A DNA stretch of 40,620 bases from a bacterium (GCA_035945995.1 DASYZR010000064.1:1-40620), one strand, 5' to 3'. Counted from the first letter of the stretch, positions 7,933 to 16,715 are shown. Program-made: numbers and translations. Notes: generated from the letters alone by a model not told the origin.

Positions 7933-9146
7933 ACCGCGTATTTACCGGCCGCGAGGTCGCGGCAAAAGACGTTGATCCCGGCCAGTTCGCGGTCGACGAC
8001 ATCGCGAACCTTGCGCTCCGCCGCGCTGCGGCGCACACCCTTCGCGAGGATGACCTGTGCCGCGGCGATGGGCAGGTCGATGGGCTTGCCGATCTGACTG
8101 ACCATCCAAATGTAGACTTCGCGAATGCCGGACACTTCCTCGTACACTTTCTGCGCGACCTGGTGCGTAAACACGGAGTAGATCTTGCCGACGTGCGAGA
8201 CGGGGTTCTTCCCCGCGGCGGCCTCGGTGCCCATCGGCCGGTTAATGGCGATCACGCCGTTCACCTTGTTGCCGCGGCCGACCTGGCCGCTGTCCCCCGA
8301 CTCCGCGGAGGTGCCGAGGACGGATAGGTACACGCCGTTCTGCCCGCGTCCCGGCTCGTCCAGCGTGTTCAGGTCGAACGTCACGCGCTCGAGCGTGGTC
8401 CGCTTGCGAAGAAATTCCATCACCGACTCATACAGCCGGTCTTTGCGCCGGAAGTATTGGTCCTCGTCCTCGATAAACCGATCGACGAAGGCCACCGCGG
8501 CCGTGAGGCGCAGCTCGGGCCCGAGCCGTACCCCCATGACCTTGACGTCCTCGCCGGCTTCGGGGAAGTCTTCCTTGAACGTCCGCGAGTTGATGTACTG
8601 CTCCGTCTCGCGCACCAGGCGCTCGGTTTCGGTCATGGGCCAGTAGCCGACCGCCGCGGACGTGTCGTTGGCCCCCGTGGTGTCGCGGCTGAAGATATCG
8701 ACGAGCTCGGCGGACCCGGGCTTCAGCTCGAGCTGGTAGGTGACGTGCGGCCCGTCCTGGTCATCCGAACCGCCCGGGTCGACGAATCTCAAATTCTCGC
8801 GGATCCAGTGCTTCGCCGTGCGAATCGCGATCTCGCGAATCGGCAGCTCCCGGTCGTCGATCCCGTACGTGGCCCGATCGCCAAAAATGAGGCGCATCGG
8901 CTCCTTGATCGTGCCGCCGCCGAACCGTGTCTCGGCGTCGCCGGCGACGAGGAAGGCCTTGTCGATGTTGTGGTGGAGGATGCGGCCGAACTGGCTGAGA
9001 TACTCCTTGCTCAGCTCCACGGACACCCGCTCCATGATCGCGTCGCAGATCGAGTCGGGATGCCCCACGCCCTTGCGCTCGACCATCTCGACCTGCAGGT
9101 CGCCCACGGGCACCCCGGGCAGAGTCTCGACCTTGATGTCACGCAT
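7926..9146 (-). CDS. mat: Archaeal-type S-adenosylmethionine synthetase
   Basis: The protein has 406 residues from ATG at 9146, chosen because GGAGG lies 8 nt upstream; two further ATGs lie upstream in frame. It makes S-adenosylmethionine from methionine and ATP. The sequence is of the archaeal class (COG1812/Mat), not bacterial MetK: GVGHPDSICDAIMERV near the N-terminus, GRILHHNIDKAFLVAG, RFGGG, DTTGANDTSAAVGYWPMTE, GRGNKVNGVIAINRPMGTEA and GKNPVSHVGKIYSVF. No MetK signatures are present. Length is normal for Mat. The gene follows ispG across a 70-bp tandem repeat and is coupled to the downstream lipoprotein. No other AdoMet synthetase is seen in the window. Its presence in a bacterium suggests ancient transfer or a lineage-wide replacement. 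Confidence 0.93.
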   Translation of the reverse strand: MRDIKVETLPGVPVGDLQVEMVERKGVGHPDSICDAIMERVSVELSKEYLSQFGRILHHNIDKAFLVAGDAETRFGGGTIKEPMRLIFGDRATYGIDDRELPIREIAIRTAKHWIRENLRFVDPGGSDDQDGPHVTYQLELKPGSAELVDIFSRDTTGANDTSAAVGYWPMTETERLVRETEQYINSRTFKEDFPEAGEDVKVMGVRLGPELRLTAAVAFVDRFIEDEDQYFRRKDRLYESVMEFLRKRTTLERVTFDLNTLDEPGRGQNGVYLSVLGTSAESGDSGQVGRGNKVNGVIAINRPMGTEAAAGKNPVSHVGKIYSVFTHQVAQKVYEEVSGIREVYIWMVSQIGKPIDLPIAAAQVILAKGVRRSAAERKVRDVVDRELAGINVFCRDLAAGKYAVC

Positions 9147-9162
9147 CCGCCGTTCCTCCATC

Positions 9163-9330
9163 AGCACGCGTCGGCCAGTGGCACCTCACGATCCACTGCC
9201 GCCAGGATCAACTGCGCGGTCTGGTGCGCCCGAGCACGCGTCGGCCAGTGGCACCTCACGATCCACTGCCGCCAGGATCAACTGCGCGGTCTGTTGCGCC
9301 CGAGCACGCGTCGGCCGGTGGCACCTCACG
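9163..9330. repeat. 70-bp tandem repeat, 2.4 copies, between ispG and mat
   Basis: Copies start at 9163, 9233 and 9303 with a period of exactly 70 bp; the third is a partial 28-bp copy ending just after the ispG stop codon. Copies 1 and 2 differ at a single base (9224 G versus 9294 T), and copy 3 differs at 9317. Each full unit contains a 6-bp inverted repeat (CAGTGG / CCACTG). Near identity points to recent amplification. The unit is not a multiple of 3 and the region is non-coding in my reading. It forms the whole leader region of mat. Confidence 0.9.
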
Positions 9331-9331
9331 G

Positions 9332-10423
9332 CTAGCTGCCCGCGGGCGCGCCGGCGGCGGCCTGTTTCTCCCTGACGACGGCCTCGACTTCCTTCATCAG
9401 CCCTTCGAGCAGTTCGGCTTCCGGCAGGCTCGCGACGATGCGCCCGCGCTTGAAGATGAGGCCCATGCCCTTGCCCGCCGCGACGCCGAGATCGGCCATC
9501 CGTGCCTCCCCCGGACCGTTGACGGCGCAGCCCATCACCGCGACCTTCACGGGCACCGGATACGCGGCGAGGCGGCGCTCGACCTCTTCGGCGAGGCCGA
9601 CGATGTCCACGTCGGCGCGGCCGCACGAGGGGCATGCCACGAGAATCGGTCCGCGCATCCGGAGACCGAGCGCCTTCAGCACCTCGAAGCCGGCCTTGAC
9701 CTCTTCGACGGGATCCGTGGCCAGCGATACCCGAATCGTATCGCCGATGCGCCGCGAGAGAATCGCGCCGAGGCCGACCGCCGACTTGACCGTGCCGGCC
9801 CACGTCGTCCCGGCCTCCGTAATGCCGACGTGCAACGGATACGGCATGCGCTCGGCGATGCTCACGTAGGCCTCGAGGGCCATTTCGACGTCGCTCGCCT
9901 TGACGGACACGATGATGTTATGAAACTCGAGCTCTTCGAGTATGCGGATCTCGTCGAGCGCGCTATCCACGAGGGCCGCCGCGCACGGCTCTCCGTAGCG
10001 GCGCAGCATCTCCTTGGACAGCGAGCCGACGTTGGCCCCGACGCGAATCGGCACGCCCCGGGCCTTGGCCTCGCGGGCGACGATGCGCACCCGCTCCTCG
10101 CTGCCGATGTTGCCCGGGTTGAGGCGGAGCTTGTCGACGCCGGCCTCGAGCGACGCCAGCGCCAGCCGGTAGTCGAAGTGGATGTCGGCGACGAGGGGGA
10201 CGTGGATGCGCGCCTTGACGCCGGGCAGCGCCTCGGCCGCCGCGCGGTCGGGCACCGCCACGCGGACGATTTCACAGCCGGCCTGTTCAAGGGCGAGGAT
10301 TTGCGCGACCGTGGCCTCAACGTCGCGGGTGTCGGTCGTCGTCATCGATTGGACGGCGATCGGTGCCCCGCCGCCCACCGGGACGCGGCCGATCTGCACC
10401 TGACGCGTCTGGGTCCGGTCCAT
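9332..10423 (-). CDS. ispG: 4-hydroxy-3-methylbut-2-enyl diphosphate synthase (IspG/GcpE)
   Basis: The protein has 363 residues and the start MDRTQTRQVQIGRVPVGGG is typical. It converts MEcPP to HMBPP in the MEP isoprenoid pathway using a [4Fe-4S] cluster. The TIM-barrel part contains PIAVQSMTTTDTRDVEATV, and HVPLVADIHFDYRLAL is the conserved ADIHF region. KLRLNPGN follows. The C-terminal cluster ligands are CPSCGR and the Cys in VMGCAVNGPGEARMAD. Length matches the short bacterial form. GGGAGG lies upstream of the ATG, and a possible -10 element lies at 10459-10464, so it may have its own promoter as well as read-through from rseP. Dxr and UppS of the same pathway lie in the same operon. Confidence 0.96.
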   Translation of the reverse strand: MDRTQTRQVQIGRVPVGGGAPIAVQSMTTTDTRDVEATVAQILALEQAGCEIVRVAVPDRAAAEALPGVKARIHVPLVADIHFDYRLALASLEAGVDKLRLNPGNIGSEERVRIVAREAKARGVPIRVGANVGSLSKEMLRRYGEPCAAALVDSALDEIRILEELEFHNIIVSVKASDVEMALEAYVSIAERMPYPLHVGITEAGTTWAGTVKSAVGLGAILSRRIGDTIRVSLATDPVEEVKAGFEVLKALGLRMRGPILVACPSCGRADVDIVGLAEEVERRLAAYPVPVKVAVMGCAVNGPGEARMADLGVAAGKGMGLIFKRGRIVASLPEAELLEGLMKEVEAVVREKQAAAGAPAGS

Positions 10424-10458
10424 CCGCTTCGCGGCCTCCCTTCGTTTCGACCGGCGCT

Positions 10459-10464
10459 ATTGTA
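10459..10464 (-). promoter_or_regulatory. Possible -10 element upstream of ispG
   Basis: TACAAT in the context GTGTTACAATAG lies about 36 bp upstream of the ispG start. No convincing -35 box is seen at 16-18 bp, so the call is weak. Confidence 0.35.
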
Positions 10465-10490
10465 ACACGGCCGGCGCGGTCACCGACACG

Positions 10491-11531
10491 TCACGGCAGG
10501 TTGAGATGCACGGGGTGCAGCGCGTCACGGACGCTGAGCGCGACGATCAGGCACACCAGCAGGGCCAGCCCCACGAGGTGGATGTAGCCCTCGCGCGCCG
10601 GGTCCACCGGCCGCCGTCGCAGGCCTTCGACCGCCAGGAACACGACCCGGCCGCCGTCGAGCGCCGGGAGCGGAAACAGGTTGAACAGACCGATGATGAT
10701 GCTGAAGAACGCCGTGAAGTACAGGAAGGTCTCCCCGCCGGCGTGCGCCGCCTGACCGAGCACGTTGACCGCCGTGAGTGGGCCGCTGAGTTCTCCAAGC
10801 AGCCGGCCGGTCCGAATCAGGTTGCCAATCGCGGCAAGATAGGTGACCGCGTCGCGGAACGTCGTCCCGGCACCCCACCAGACGGCCCGGGCGGGATCGA
10901 GCCGCCCGCGCACCACGGTCGGCGAAAATCCCGTCACCCAGACCTGCTGCTTCGCATCGTACCGGGTCGGCACGTGGACGATGAACCGCGCCGACCCGCG
11001 CTGCACGAGGATGGCGAGCGTCCGCTTCGCGCTGCGGTGGATCAGGTCGATCATCTGCTGTCCGTCCTGCATGGGCCGTCCATCGATCGAGATGATCCGG
11101 TCGCCCGCCCGCAGGCCGGCCTGCGCCGCCGGATAGTTGGGGAGGACCGTGCCGACCTGCGCGTTCACGCGCAGCGGAATGCCGTACGTCACCGCGACCA
11201 CGGCGAGCAGCACCACGGCCAGCACGAAGTTCATGACCGGGCCGGCCAGCACGATCGCGAGCCGCCAGAGCACCGATTGCCCGCGGAACGTGCGGTTCGC
11301 CGGGACGTCGGGGCTCTCCGCGTCCTCACCGGCCATGTTGACGAAGCCGCCGATCGGCAGGAGGTTGAGGCTGTATGTCGTCTCCCCGCGCGTGACCGCG
11401 AACAACCGGGGTCCGAACCCCATGGCGAAGGCGTGCACCGCGATCCCGGCGCGCTTCGCCACAATCAGGTGGCCCAACTCGTGGACCAGAATCATCAACT
11501 CGAGAGCCAGCAAGGCCAGGATGATCGTCAC
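10491..11531 (-). CDS. rseP: Site-2 zinc metalloprotease RseP
   Basis: The frame has 346 residues from GTG at 11531, which has a GGGGG Shine-Dalgarno 7 nt upstream; longer in-frame extensions run through dxr and are not real. The first helix carries the zinc motif HELGH (LMILVHELGHLIVAKRAG). A PDZ domain lies near residues 125-190 (QVGTVLPNYPAAQAGLRAGD). The second conserved site-2 motif is LFNLFPLPALDGGRVVFLAV near the C-terminus, which supplies the third zinc ligand Asp. About four membrane helices are evident. RseP-type proteases cut membrane segments of anti-sigma factors and signal peptides. The gene lies 22 bp after dxr, the usual arrangement in many bacteria. Confidence 0.95.
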   Translation of the reverse strand: MTIILALLALELMILVHELGHLIVAKRAGIAVHAFAMGFGPRLFAVTRGETTYSLNLLPIGGFVNMAGEDAESPDVPANRTFRGQSVLWRLAIVLAGPVMNFVLAVVLLAVVAVTYGIPLRVNAQVGTVLPNYPAAQAGLRAGDRIISIDGRPMQDGQQMIDLIHRSAKRTLAILVQRGSARFIVHVPTRYDAKQQVWVTGFSPTVVRGRLDPARAVWWGAGTTFRDAVTYLAAIGNLIRTGRLLGELSGPLTAVNVLGQAAHAGGETFLYFTAFFSIIIGLFNLFPLPALDGGRVVFLAVEGLRRRPVDPAREGYIHLVGLALLVCLIVALSVRDALHPVHLNLP

Positions 11532-11553
11532 ATCTCGTCCCCCGTTTCGTCGA

Positions 11554-12765
11554 TCACATCGAACGCCGGCCGGCGCTGCGGCGTGAGCCGGGACCGCGGC
11601 CGCTCTCGGCGGCGGCCGCCGCCTCCACGGCCGCGCGGGCTTCGCCGTCGGCCGCCAGCACGTCGTCGATCGAGACGACGGCGTGCGGCACGTGGGCCTC
11701 CAGCGCGCGGCGGACGGCCGCCGCAATCTCCGTGAAGCCGATACGCCCGTCCAGAAAGAGGTGGACCGCCGCTTCGTTCGCCGCGTTCAGCGCCGCCGGG
11801 GCGGTCCCCCCGCGGCGCAGCGCCTCACGGGCCAGGCCGAGGCACGGGAACCGCGCTTCGTCGGGCGGTTCGAACGCGAGCGCGCCGAGCGTCCGCAGGT
11901 CGAGGCGCTCCACCGCGTGCGGCAGGCGGTGAGGATACGTGAGCACATACTGGATCGGCAGACGCATGTCGCGCGGTCCGAGCTGCGCCAGGATCGATCC
12001 GTCGACGAGCTCCACGCACGAGTGCACGATGCTCTGCGGGTGCACGACCACGTCGATCCGGTCCGGCGCGACTCCGAAGAGCCAGTGCGCCTCGATGATC
12101 TCGAGGCCCTTGTTCATCAGGGTGGCGGAATCGACGGTGACCTTGGGGCCCATCTGCCAGGTGGGGTGCCGCAGCGCGTCCTCCCGGGTCACCCGCACCA
12201 TCGCCGCGGCCGGTGTCCGGCGGAAGGGCCCCCCGGACGCGGTCAGCCACAACCGCGCGATGTCGGTTGCCGGCCGCCCGTCGAGGCACTGAAAGATCGC
12301 CGCGTGCTCGCTGTCGACCGGCAGCAGGCGCCGGCCGGCGCGGCCCGCCGCGGCGACGACCAGCGCGCCGCCGGCGACGAGGGCCTCTTTGGTCGCGAGC
12401 GCGACATCGGCGCCGGCGGCGAGCGCGGCGAGCGTCGGCCGCAACCCCGCGACTCCCTCGACGGCCACCACGACGAGATCGGCCCCGAACGCCGCCACGC
12501 GGTCGAGGCCCTCGGGCCCCACGTAGATGTCGCCCTCCCACCCCGGCAGGGCGGCGCGAAGGGCCTCGGCGTCGTCCGCCCGCGCCACCGCCGCCACCGC
12601 GGGCCGGACCGCGCGGATCTGCGCCGCGAGGACCGTTACATTGCGCCGCGCCGCCAGCCCGACGACGTCGATGTCGACGCCCACGTCGCGCAGCCGGCGC
12701 GCCACGTCGAGCGTCGCGCGGCCGATCGAGCCCGTGGATCCCAGCAGGGCGATGCGGCGCTTCAC
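11554..12765 (-). CDS. dxr: 1-deoxy-D-xylulose 5-phosphate reductoisomerase
   Basis: The protein has 403 residues and starts with GTG at 12765, which overlaps the cdsA stop (GTGA). It catalyses the NADPH-dependent conversion of DXP to MEP, the committed step of the MEP pathway. The N-terminal NADPH-binding motif is LGSTGSIGRATLDV. The catalytic region contains ATKEALVAGG, PVDSEHAAIFQCL, TASGGPFRRTP and GPKVTVDSATLMNKGLEIIE, with the metal ligands Asp and Glu of the VDSEH and NKGLE motifs present. The C-terminus has a short Ala/Arg-rich tail beyond the usual end. uppS and ispG of the same biosynthetic route lie in the same operon. Confidence 0.96.
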   Translation of the reverse strand: MKRRIALLGSTGSIGRATLDVARRLRDVGVDIDVVGLAARRNVTVLAAQIRAVRPAVAAVARADDAEALRAALPGWEGDIYVGPEGLDRVAAFGADLVVVAVEGVAGLRPTLAALAAGADVALATKEALVAGGALVVAAAGRAGRRLLPVDSEHAAIFQCLDGRPATDIARLWLTASGGPFRRTPAAAMVRVTREDALRHPTWQMGPKVTVDSATLMNKGLEIIEAHWLFGVAPDRIDVVVHPQSIVHSCVELVDGSILAQLGPRDMRLPIQYVLTYPHRLPHAVERLDLRTLGALAFEPPDEARFPCLGLAREALRRGGTAPAALNAANEAAVHLFLDGRIGFTEIAAAVRRALEAHVPHAVVSIDDVLAADGEARAAVEAAAAAESGRGPGSRRSAGRRSM

Positions 12766-13655
12766 AGACCCAGCCACCACCGCATCGCCGCGTACCCGGC
12801 GACGGCGGCAAACAGCAGGCCGTCGAAGCGGTCCAGCATGCCGCCGTGTCCCGGAAGCACCCGTCCGGCGTCCTTGACGCCGACCTCCCGCTTGATCGCC
12901 GACTCCCACAGATCCCCGACGATGCTGACGGCGGCGCACAATCCGCCGACCGCGGCAGCCACCCCGACCGGCAGCGCCGCGGCCCAGGCGAACGCGACGC
13001 CCGTGAGGACCCCGGCGAGGACGCCGGCCCCCGCCCCTTCGCGCGACTTGTGCGGGCTCACCTGCGGCAGCAGTTTGTGCCGCCCGAGCGTCAGGCCGAC
13101 GAAGTAGGCGGTGCTGTCGGCGGCCCACACCGCGCAGATGACCAGCAGCGCCGGGATCGGGCTCGGCGCACCGCCCGGCGCGGCCGGGAGCGCCCGGAGC
13201 CGGATGACGTACGCCGCGAGATACGCGACGTAGATGACGCCGAGCAGCGTGATCCCGGTGTTGACGAGTGCGCGATCGGGGTGCCCGCGGCGCAGCTGGG
13301 TCAGGATCGTGTACACGAGCAGCGCCGGCAGCACAAACGGCACCCATCGGGCCGGCCACGCCGCCGGCCACGCCGCGGCCACCGCCAGCCACACGCCGGC
13401 CGTAAGCCCCGCCTCCCAGATCGGCTGGTGTCCGGCCCGGCCGGCCATCTGATAGAACTCGAGCAACCCGACGACGATGAGCACGCCGACCCCCGCCAGC
13501 AGCCACGGTCCGCCGAGGTAGACGAGCGCCACGACGAGCGGCACGCCCCACAACGCGGTGAGCACGCGCTGCCCGAGCGTCCGGCCGGGGCTCGTCGCGG
13601 AGGAGGCCGCATCCTTCCGCGCGAGCGGCACCGCGACGTCCTGCGCGCTATCCAC
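12762..13655 (-). CDS. cdsA: Phosphatidate cytidylyltransferase
   Basis: The protein has 297 residues with a GTG start at 13655, overlapping the 3' end of uppS by 8 bp. It makes CDP-diacylglycerol from phosphatidate and CTP in the membrane. The signature near the C-terminus reads SAIKREVGVKDAGRVLPGHG followed by GMLDRFD, a complete match to the CdsA pattern. About seven to eight hydrophobic segments are visible. The first ~25 residues are polar and may be a poorly conserved cytosolic tail. Position between uppS and dxr is the common bacterial order. Confidence 0.95.
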   Translation of the reverse strand: MDSAQDVAVPLARKDAASSATSPGRTLGQRVLTALWGVPLVVALVYLGGPWLLAGVGVLIVVGLLEFYQMAGRAGHQPIWEAGLTAGVWLAVAAAWPAAWPARWVPFVLPALLVYTILTQLRRGHPDRALVNTGITLLGVIYVAYLAAYVIRLRALPAAPGGAPSPIPALLVICAVWAADSTAYFVGLTLGRHKLLPQVSPHKSREGAGAGVLAGVLTGVAFAWAAALPVGVAAAVGGLCAAVSIVGDLWESAIKREVGVKDAGRVLPGHGGMLDRFDGLLFAAVAGYAAMRWWLGL

Positions 13656-14472
13656 GGTCCACTCCGCCGAACCGGCGCTCGCGCGCCTGGTAGGCGGCCA
13701 CGGCTTCGAAGAGGTGGGCCTGCGTGAACTCGGGCCACGGAACGTCCGTGAAGTACAGTTCGGCGTACGCGGCCTGCCACAGCAGAAAATTGCTCAACCG
13801 CTGTTCGCCGCCGGTGCGGATCAAGAGGTCCGGATCGGGAAGATCCGGCGTGAAGAGGTGCCGGGCGATCGTCTCCTCGTCGATCGCGTCGGGCCGAAGC
13901 CCGCCCGCGGCGACCGCGCGGGCGACGCGGCGGACGGCTTCGGTGAGTTCCCGGCGGCCGCCGTAATTCAGCGCCAGATTGAGCGTGATCGTCCGGTTGT
14001 TCTCCGTGAGGGCCGTGACCCGGTCGATCGCATCCTGGATCTCCCGCGGCATTTCCTCGACCAGCCCCGACGCCCGGAAGCGCACGCCGTTCGCGTGGAG
14101 CTCCTGCGCCTCGCCGTCGAGGGACTCGAGCAGCAGGGTCATCAGGGCGTGGACCTCGCCGGCGGGACGCCGCCAGTTCTCCGTGCTGAACGCGTACAGC
14201 GTCAGGATGCCGATCCCGCATTCGCAGGCGCCGCGCACGACGCGCCGCAGCGCTTCCCGGCCCGCGCGGTGTCCTTCCACCCGCGACAGGCCGTGACGCT
14301 CCGCCCAGCGTCCGTTACCGTCCATGATGATGGCGACATGGCGCGGAATACGCGCCGGATCGAGTGCCACGGGCCCGGTGGGATGCGGCTTGCCGTCAGG
14401 TCCGCCGGCGGCCCCCGACGGCAGCAGGGCGCGCTGCGCGGGCCCGACGCGTTCGGCCGGGGGCGCACTCAC
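13648..14472 (-). CDS. uppS: Isoprenyl (undecaprenyl) diphosphate synthase, cis-type
   Basis: The protein has 274 residues from GTG at 14472, inside a GTGA overlap with the preceding small gene. It makes the C55 lipid carrier for wall synthesis from FPP and IPP. Motifs are all present: HVAIIMDGNGRWAERHGL (with the catalytic Asp), VEGHRAGREA, LYAFSTENWRRP, LNYGGRRELTEAV and DLLIRTGGEQRLSNFLLWQ. The first ~40 residues are a non-conserved Pro/Gly-rich extension relative to the family, so a downstream start is possible. Confidence 0.95.
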   Translation of the reverse strand: MSAPPAERVGPAQRALLPSGAAGGPDGKPHPTGPVALDPARIPRHVAIIMDGNGRWAERHGLSRVEGHRAGREALRRVVRGACECGIGILTLYAFSTENWRRPAGEVHALMTLLLESLDGEAQELHANGVRFRASGLVEEMPREIQDAIDRVTALTENNRTITLNLALNYGGRRELTEAVRRVARAVAAGGLRPDAIDEETIARHLFTPDLPDPDLLIRTGGEQRLSNFLLWQAAYAELYFTDVPWPEFTQAHLFEAVAAYQARERRFGGVDRG

Positions 14473-14777
14473 GCCGGCGCGTCCTCGCTCCCGCCGCGCG
14501 CAAGACCGTCGTCCGCCAGCGCCGTGTCTTCGGCCCGCGCCGCCGGCCCGGAAGCCCCGGAATCGGCCTCGCCGTCGGCGGCCCGTTCACCGCTGATCAC
14601 AAGCGACACCCCGTCTAGGCCGGCCCGCTGGCGGAGCACGCGGAAGGGTTCACGCAACGCGCGGCGCGGCGGCCGGGTCTCCGTGACTTCGATCGTGTCC
14701 CAACCGGCCCCCGCCAGCACGGCCCGCGCCTCGGCGAGCAGGTAGCCGACCACGTTCGGCGGCGGGGACGCGCGCAT
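14469..14777 (-). CDS. Small PASTA-like domain protein between frr and uppS
   Basis: The frame has 102 residues. Its ATG at 14777 shares a base with the frr stop (TGATG), and its stop overlaps the uppS start (GTGA), so it is tightly coupled on both sides. Residues 7-40 (PNVVGYLLAEARAVLAGAGW, then DTIEVTETRPP) have the pattern of a single PASTA-like repeat: P.VVG....A...L..AG. The rest includes VLRQRAGLDGVSLVISGE and an acidic/Ala-rich tail. There is no signal peptide or membrane helix. PASTA repeats are usually extracytoplasmic wall-binding units, so a cytosolic single copy is unusual. Function unknown. Confidence 0.7.
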   Translation of the reverse strand: MRASPPPNVVGYLLAEARAVLAGAGWDTIEVTETRPPRRALREPFRVLRQRAGLDGVSLVISGERAADGEADSGASGPAARAEDTALADDGLARGGSEDAPA

Positions 14778-15331
14778 CAGACCTCGGTGATCTCCTTTTC
14801 TTTGGCCGCGAGCAGCGCATCGATCTCCTTGATGTGCTGGTCGGTGATCTTCTGGAGCTCGTCCTGGTGGCGCCGCGCGTCATCCTTGGAGAGTTCGCCG
14901 GACCGTTCGAGGCGCTCCAGCTTCTCGCGATGGTCGCGCCGGATGTTGCGGACCGCCACCCGCCCGTCCTCCGCCTGCTTATGCACCACTTTCACGAGTT
15001 CTTTGCGGCGGTCGCCGGTGAGCGGCGGGATCGGGAGCCGGATCACGGCGCCGTCCGTCGACGGCGTCAGCCCGAGGTCGCTCTTTAGAATGGCGCGTTC
15101 GACCTCTTTGACCAGCGCCTTGTCCCACGGCTGGATGACGAGCAGCCGCGGCTCCGGCACGGAGACGCTGGCCACCTGGGTGACGGGCGTCGATACGCCG
15201 TAGTACTCCACGGTCACCCGCTCGAGCAGCGCCGGGGCGGCGCGGCCCGTGCGCACGGTCGAGAACTCCCGCTTCGTCGCGTCCACGGCCTTCTGCATGT
15301 GGGTCTTGGCGTCAGCGATGACCGCGTGCAT
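14777..15331 (-). CDS. frr: Ribosome recycling factor
   Basis: The protein has 184 residues, the normal length, from ATG at 15331 with GGGAGG about 5 nt upstream. With EF-G it splits post-termination ribosomes. Family features are [60 protein letters not shown] and the long helical C-terminus ([20 protein letters not shown]). The gene overlaps pyrH by 20 bp and the small PASTA-like gene by one base. Confidence 0.97.
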   Translation of the reverse strand: MHAVIADAKTHMQKAVDATKREFSTVRTGRAAPALLERVTVEYYGVSTPVTQVASVSVPEPRLLVIQPWDKALVKEVERAILKSDLGLTPSTDGAVIRLPIPPLTGDRRKELVKVVHKQAEDGRVAVRNIRRDHREKLERLERSGELSKDDARRHQDELQKITDQHIKEIDALLAAKEKEITEV

Positions 15332-16073
15332 CGCTCCCTCCCCCGACCAGCGTGCCGATCTCTTCGCCGAGCACCGCGCGCCGCAGGTTGCCCTGTTTCA
15401 AAATGTCGAAGACGATGATCGGCATGCCGTTGTCCATGCACAGCGACGTGGCGGTGGCGTCCATCACTTTGAGGCCGCGGTTCAGCACGTCCATGTAGTC
15501 GAGCGTGCGGAACCGCACGGCGCCGGCGCTCTCGCGCGGATCCTTGTCGTAGACGCCGTCGACGCCCTTCTTCGCCATCAGGATCGCGCCCGCTTCGACC
15601 TCGATGGCGCGCAGCGCCGCCGCCGTGTCGGTCGTGAAATACGGGCTGCCGGTGCCGCCGGCGAAAATAACGATCCGGCCCTTCTCCAAGTGCCGGATCG
15701 CCCGCCGCCGGATGTAGGGCTCCGCCACCTGACGCATCTCGATCGCGGTCTGCACGCGCGTCTCGAGCCCCTCGCGCTCCATCGCGTCCTGCAGCGCAAG
15801 CGCATTGATCACCGTCGCCAGCAGGCCCATGTAGTCGGCGGTCACGCGGGCGACGCCCGTCCGCGCCGCCAGCTGCACGCCGCGGGCGATGTTGCCGCCG
15901 CCGACCACGAGGGCCGCGTCGACGCCGGCCTCGCGGACGGCGCGGACCTCGCGCGCGACCAGATGCAGGATGTCGGAATCGAGACTCCGCTCACCGGCGC
16001 CGCTCCCGGCGAGCGCCTCGCCGCTCAGTTTCAGCACGACGCGCCGGTAGCGCGGGGCCGTCCCGTCGGTCAT
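15312..16073 (-). CDS. pyrH: UMP kinase
   Basis: The protein has 253 residues from ATG at 16073, which overlaps the tsf stop (ATGA). It phosphorylates UMP to UDP. Motifs: [12 protein letters not shown] (phosphate-binding Lys and Gly loop), [48 protein letters not shown], and [15 protein letters not shown] in the nucleotide-binding part. All are characteristic of the bacterial hexameric PyrH. Order rpsB-tsf-pyrH-frr is conserved across bacteria. Confidence 0.97.
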   Translation of the reverse strand: MTDGTAPRYRRVVLKLSGEALAGSGAGERSLDSDILHLVAREVRAVREAGVDAALVVGGGNIARGVQLAARTGVARVTADYMGLLATVINALALQDAMEREGLETRVQTAIEMRQVAEPYIRRRAIRHLEKGRIVIFAGGTGSPYFTTDTAAALRAIEVEAGAILMAKKGVDGVYDKDPRESAGAVRFRTLDYMDVLNRGLKVMDATATSLCMDNGMPIIVFDILKQGNLRRAVLGEEIGTLVGGGSDARGHR

Positions 16074-16675
16074 GCTTCGCCGAGCTTGAACCGCGCGAAA
16101 CGGCGGATCTTGATGTTTTCTTTGGTGCGCGAGATCGCATCCTTGACGACCTCGCCGACGGTGCGCGGCTTGGCCCCTTCGTCGCGAATGAACGGCTGGT
16201 CGAGCAGGCACACCGTCGCGAAGTACTTCTCGAGCTTGCCGTCCGCGATGCGCGCGGCGACCGCTTCGGACTTGCCGTCGGCGATCGCCTGCGCGATGTA
16301 GGCCGCGCGCTCGGACGCGACGGCCTCGGCCGGGATCTCCTCGCGCGACACGTACCGCGGGTCGGAGGCGGCGATCTGCATCGCGATGTCGCGGGCGAGC
16401 GTCTTGAACTCGTCGGTCCGCGCCACGAAGTCGGTCTCGCAGTTGATCTCGACGAGCACGCCGAGGCGGCCCCCGCCGTGGATGTACGCGGTGACGATCC
16501 CGTCGTTCGCGACGCGGCCGCTACGCTTGGCCGCCGCGGCGAGTCCCTTGGCCCGCAGCACCTGGACCGCCTTCTCGAGGTCGCCGGCCGTTTCGGCGAG
16601 CGCGTTGCGGCAGTCGATGATGCCGGCGCCGGTGCGCTCCCGCAGCGCCTTCACCTGAACGGCCGGAATCTCCAC
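16070..16675 (-). CDS. tsf: Elongation factor Ts (short form)
   Basis: The product has 201 residues from GTG at 16675, chosen because GGGAGG lies 5 nt upstream and the protein then begins [20 protein letters not shown], as the family does; an upstream ATG would add 8 residues. EF-Ts exchanges GDP for GTP on EF-Tu. The N-terminal UBA-like domain includes [20 protein letters not shown], and the core carries [20 protein letters not shown], with the conserved TDFV motif that contacts EF-Tu. It is the short ~200-residue type found in Thermus and many Terrabacteria, lacking the second core subdomain repeat of E. coli. It is cotranscribed with rpsB. Confidence 0.96.
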   Translation of the reverse strand: MEIPAVQVKALRERTGAGIIDCRNALAETAGDLEKAVQVLRAKGLAAAAKRSGRVANDGIVTAYIHGGGRLGVLVEINCETDFVARTDEFKTLARDIAMQIAASDPRYVSREEIPAEAVASERAAYIAQAIADGKSEAVAARIADGKLEKYFATVCLLDQPFIRDEGAKPRTVGEVVKDAISRTKENIKIRRFARFKLGEA

Positions 16676-16715
16676 GCGTGCCTCCCCGTCCTTCCCCATC
16701 GCCGCTCGTCCGGCC

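Noticed and set aside
9163-9330. CRISPR-like array
   Set aside because: Units are direct tandem copies with no spacers, only 2.4 copies, and no cas genes are nearby.
9186-9803. Coding reading of the 70-bp repeat on the minus strand
   Set aside because: The 70-bp period breaks the frame in each copy, and the frame only extends as a shadow of ispG.
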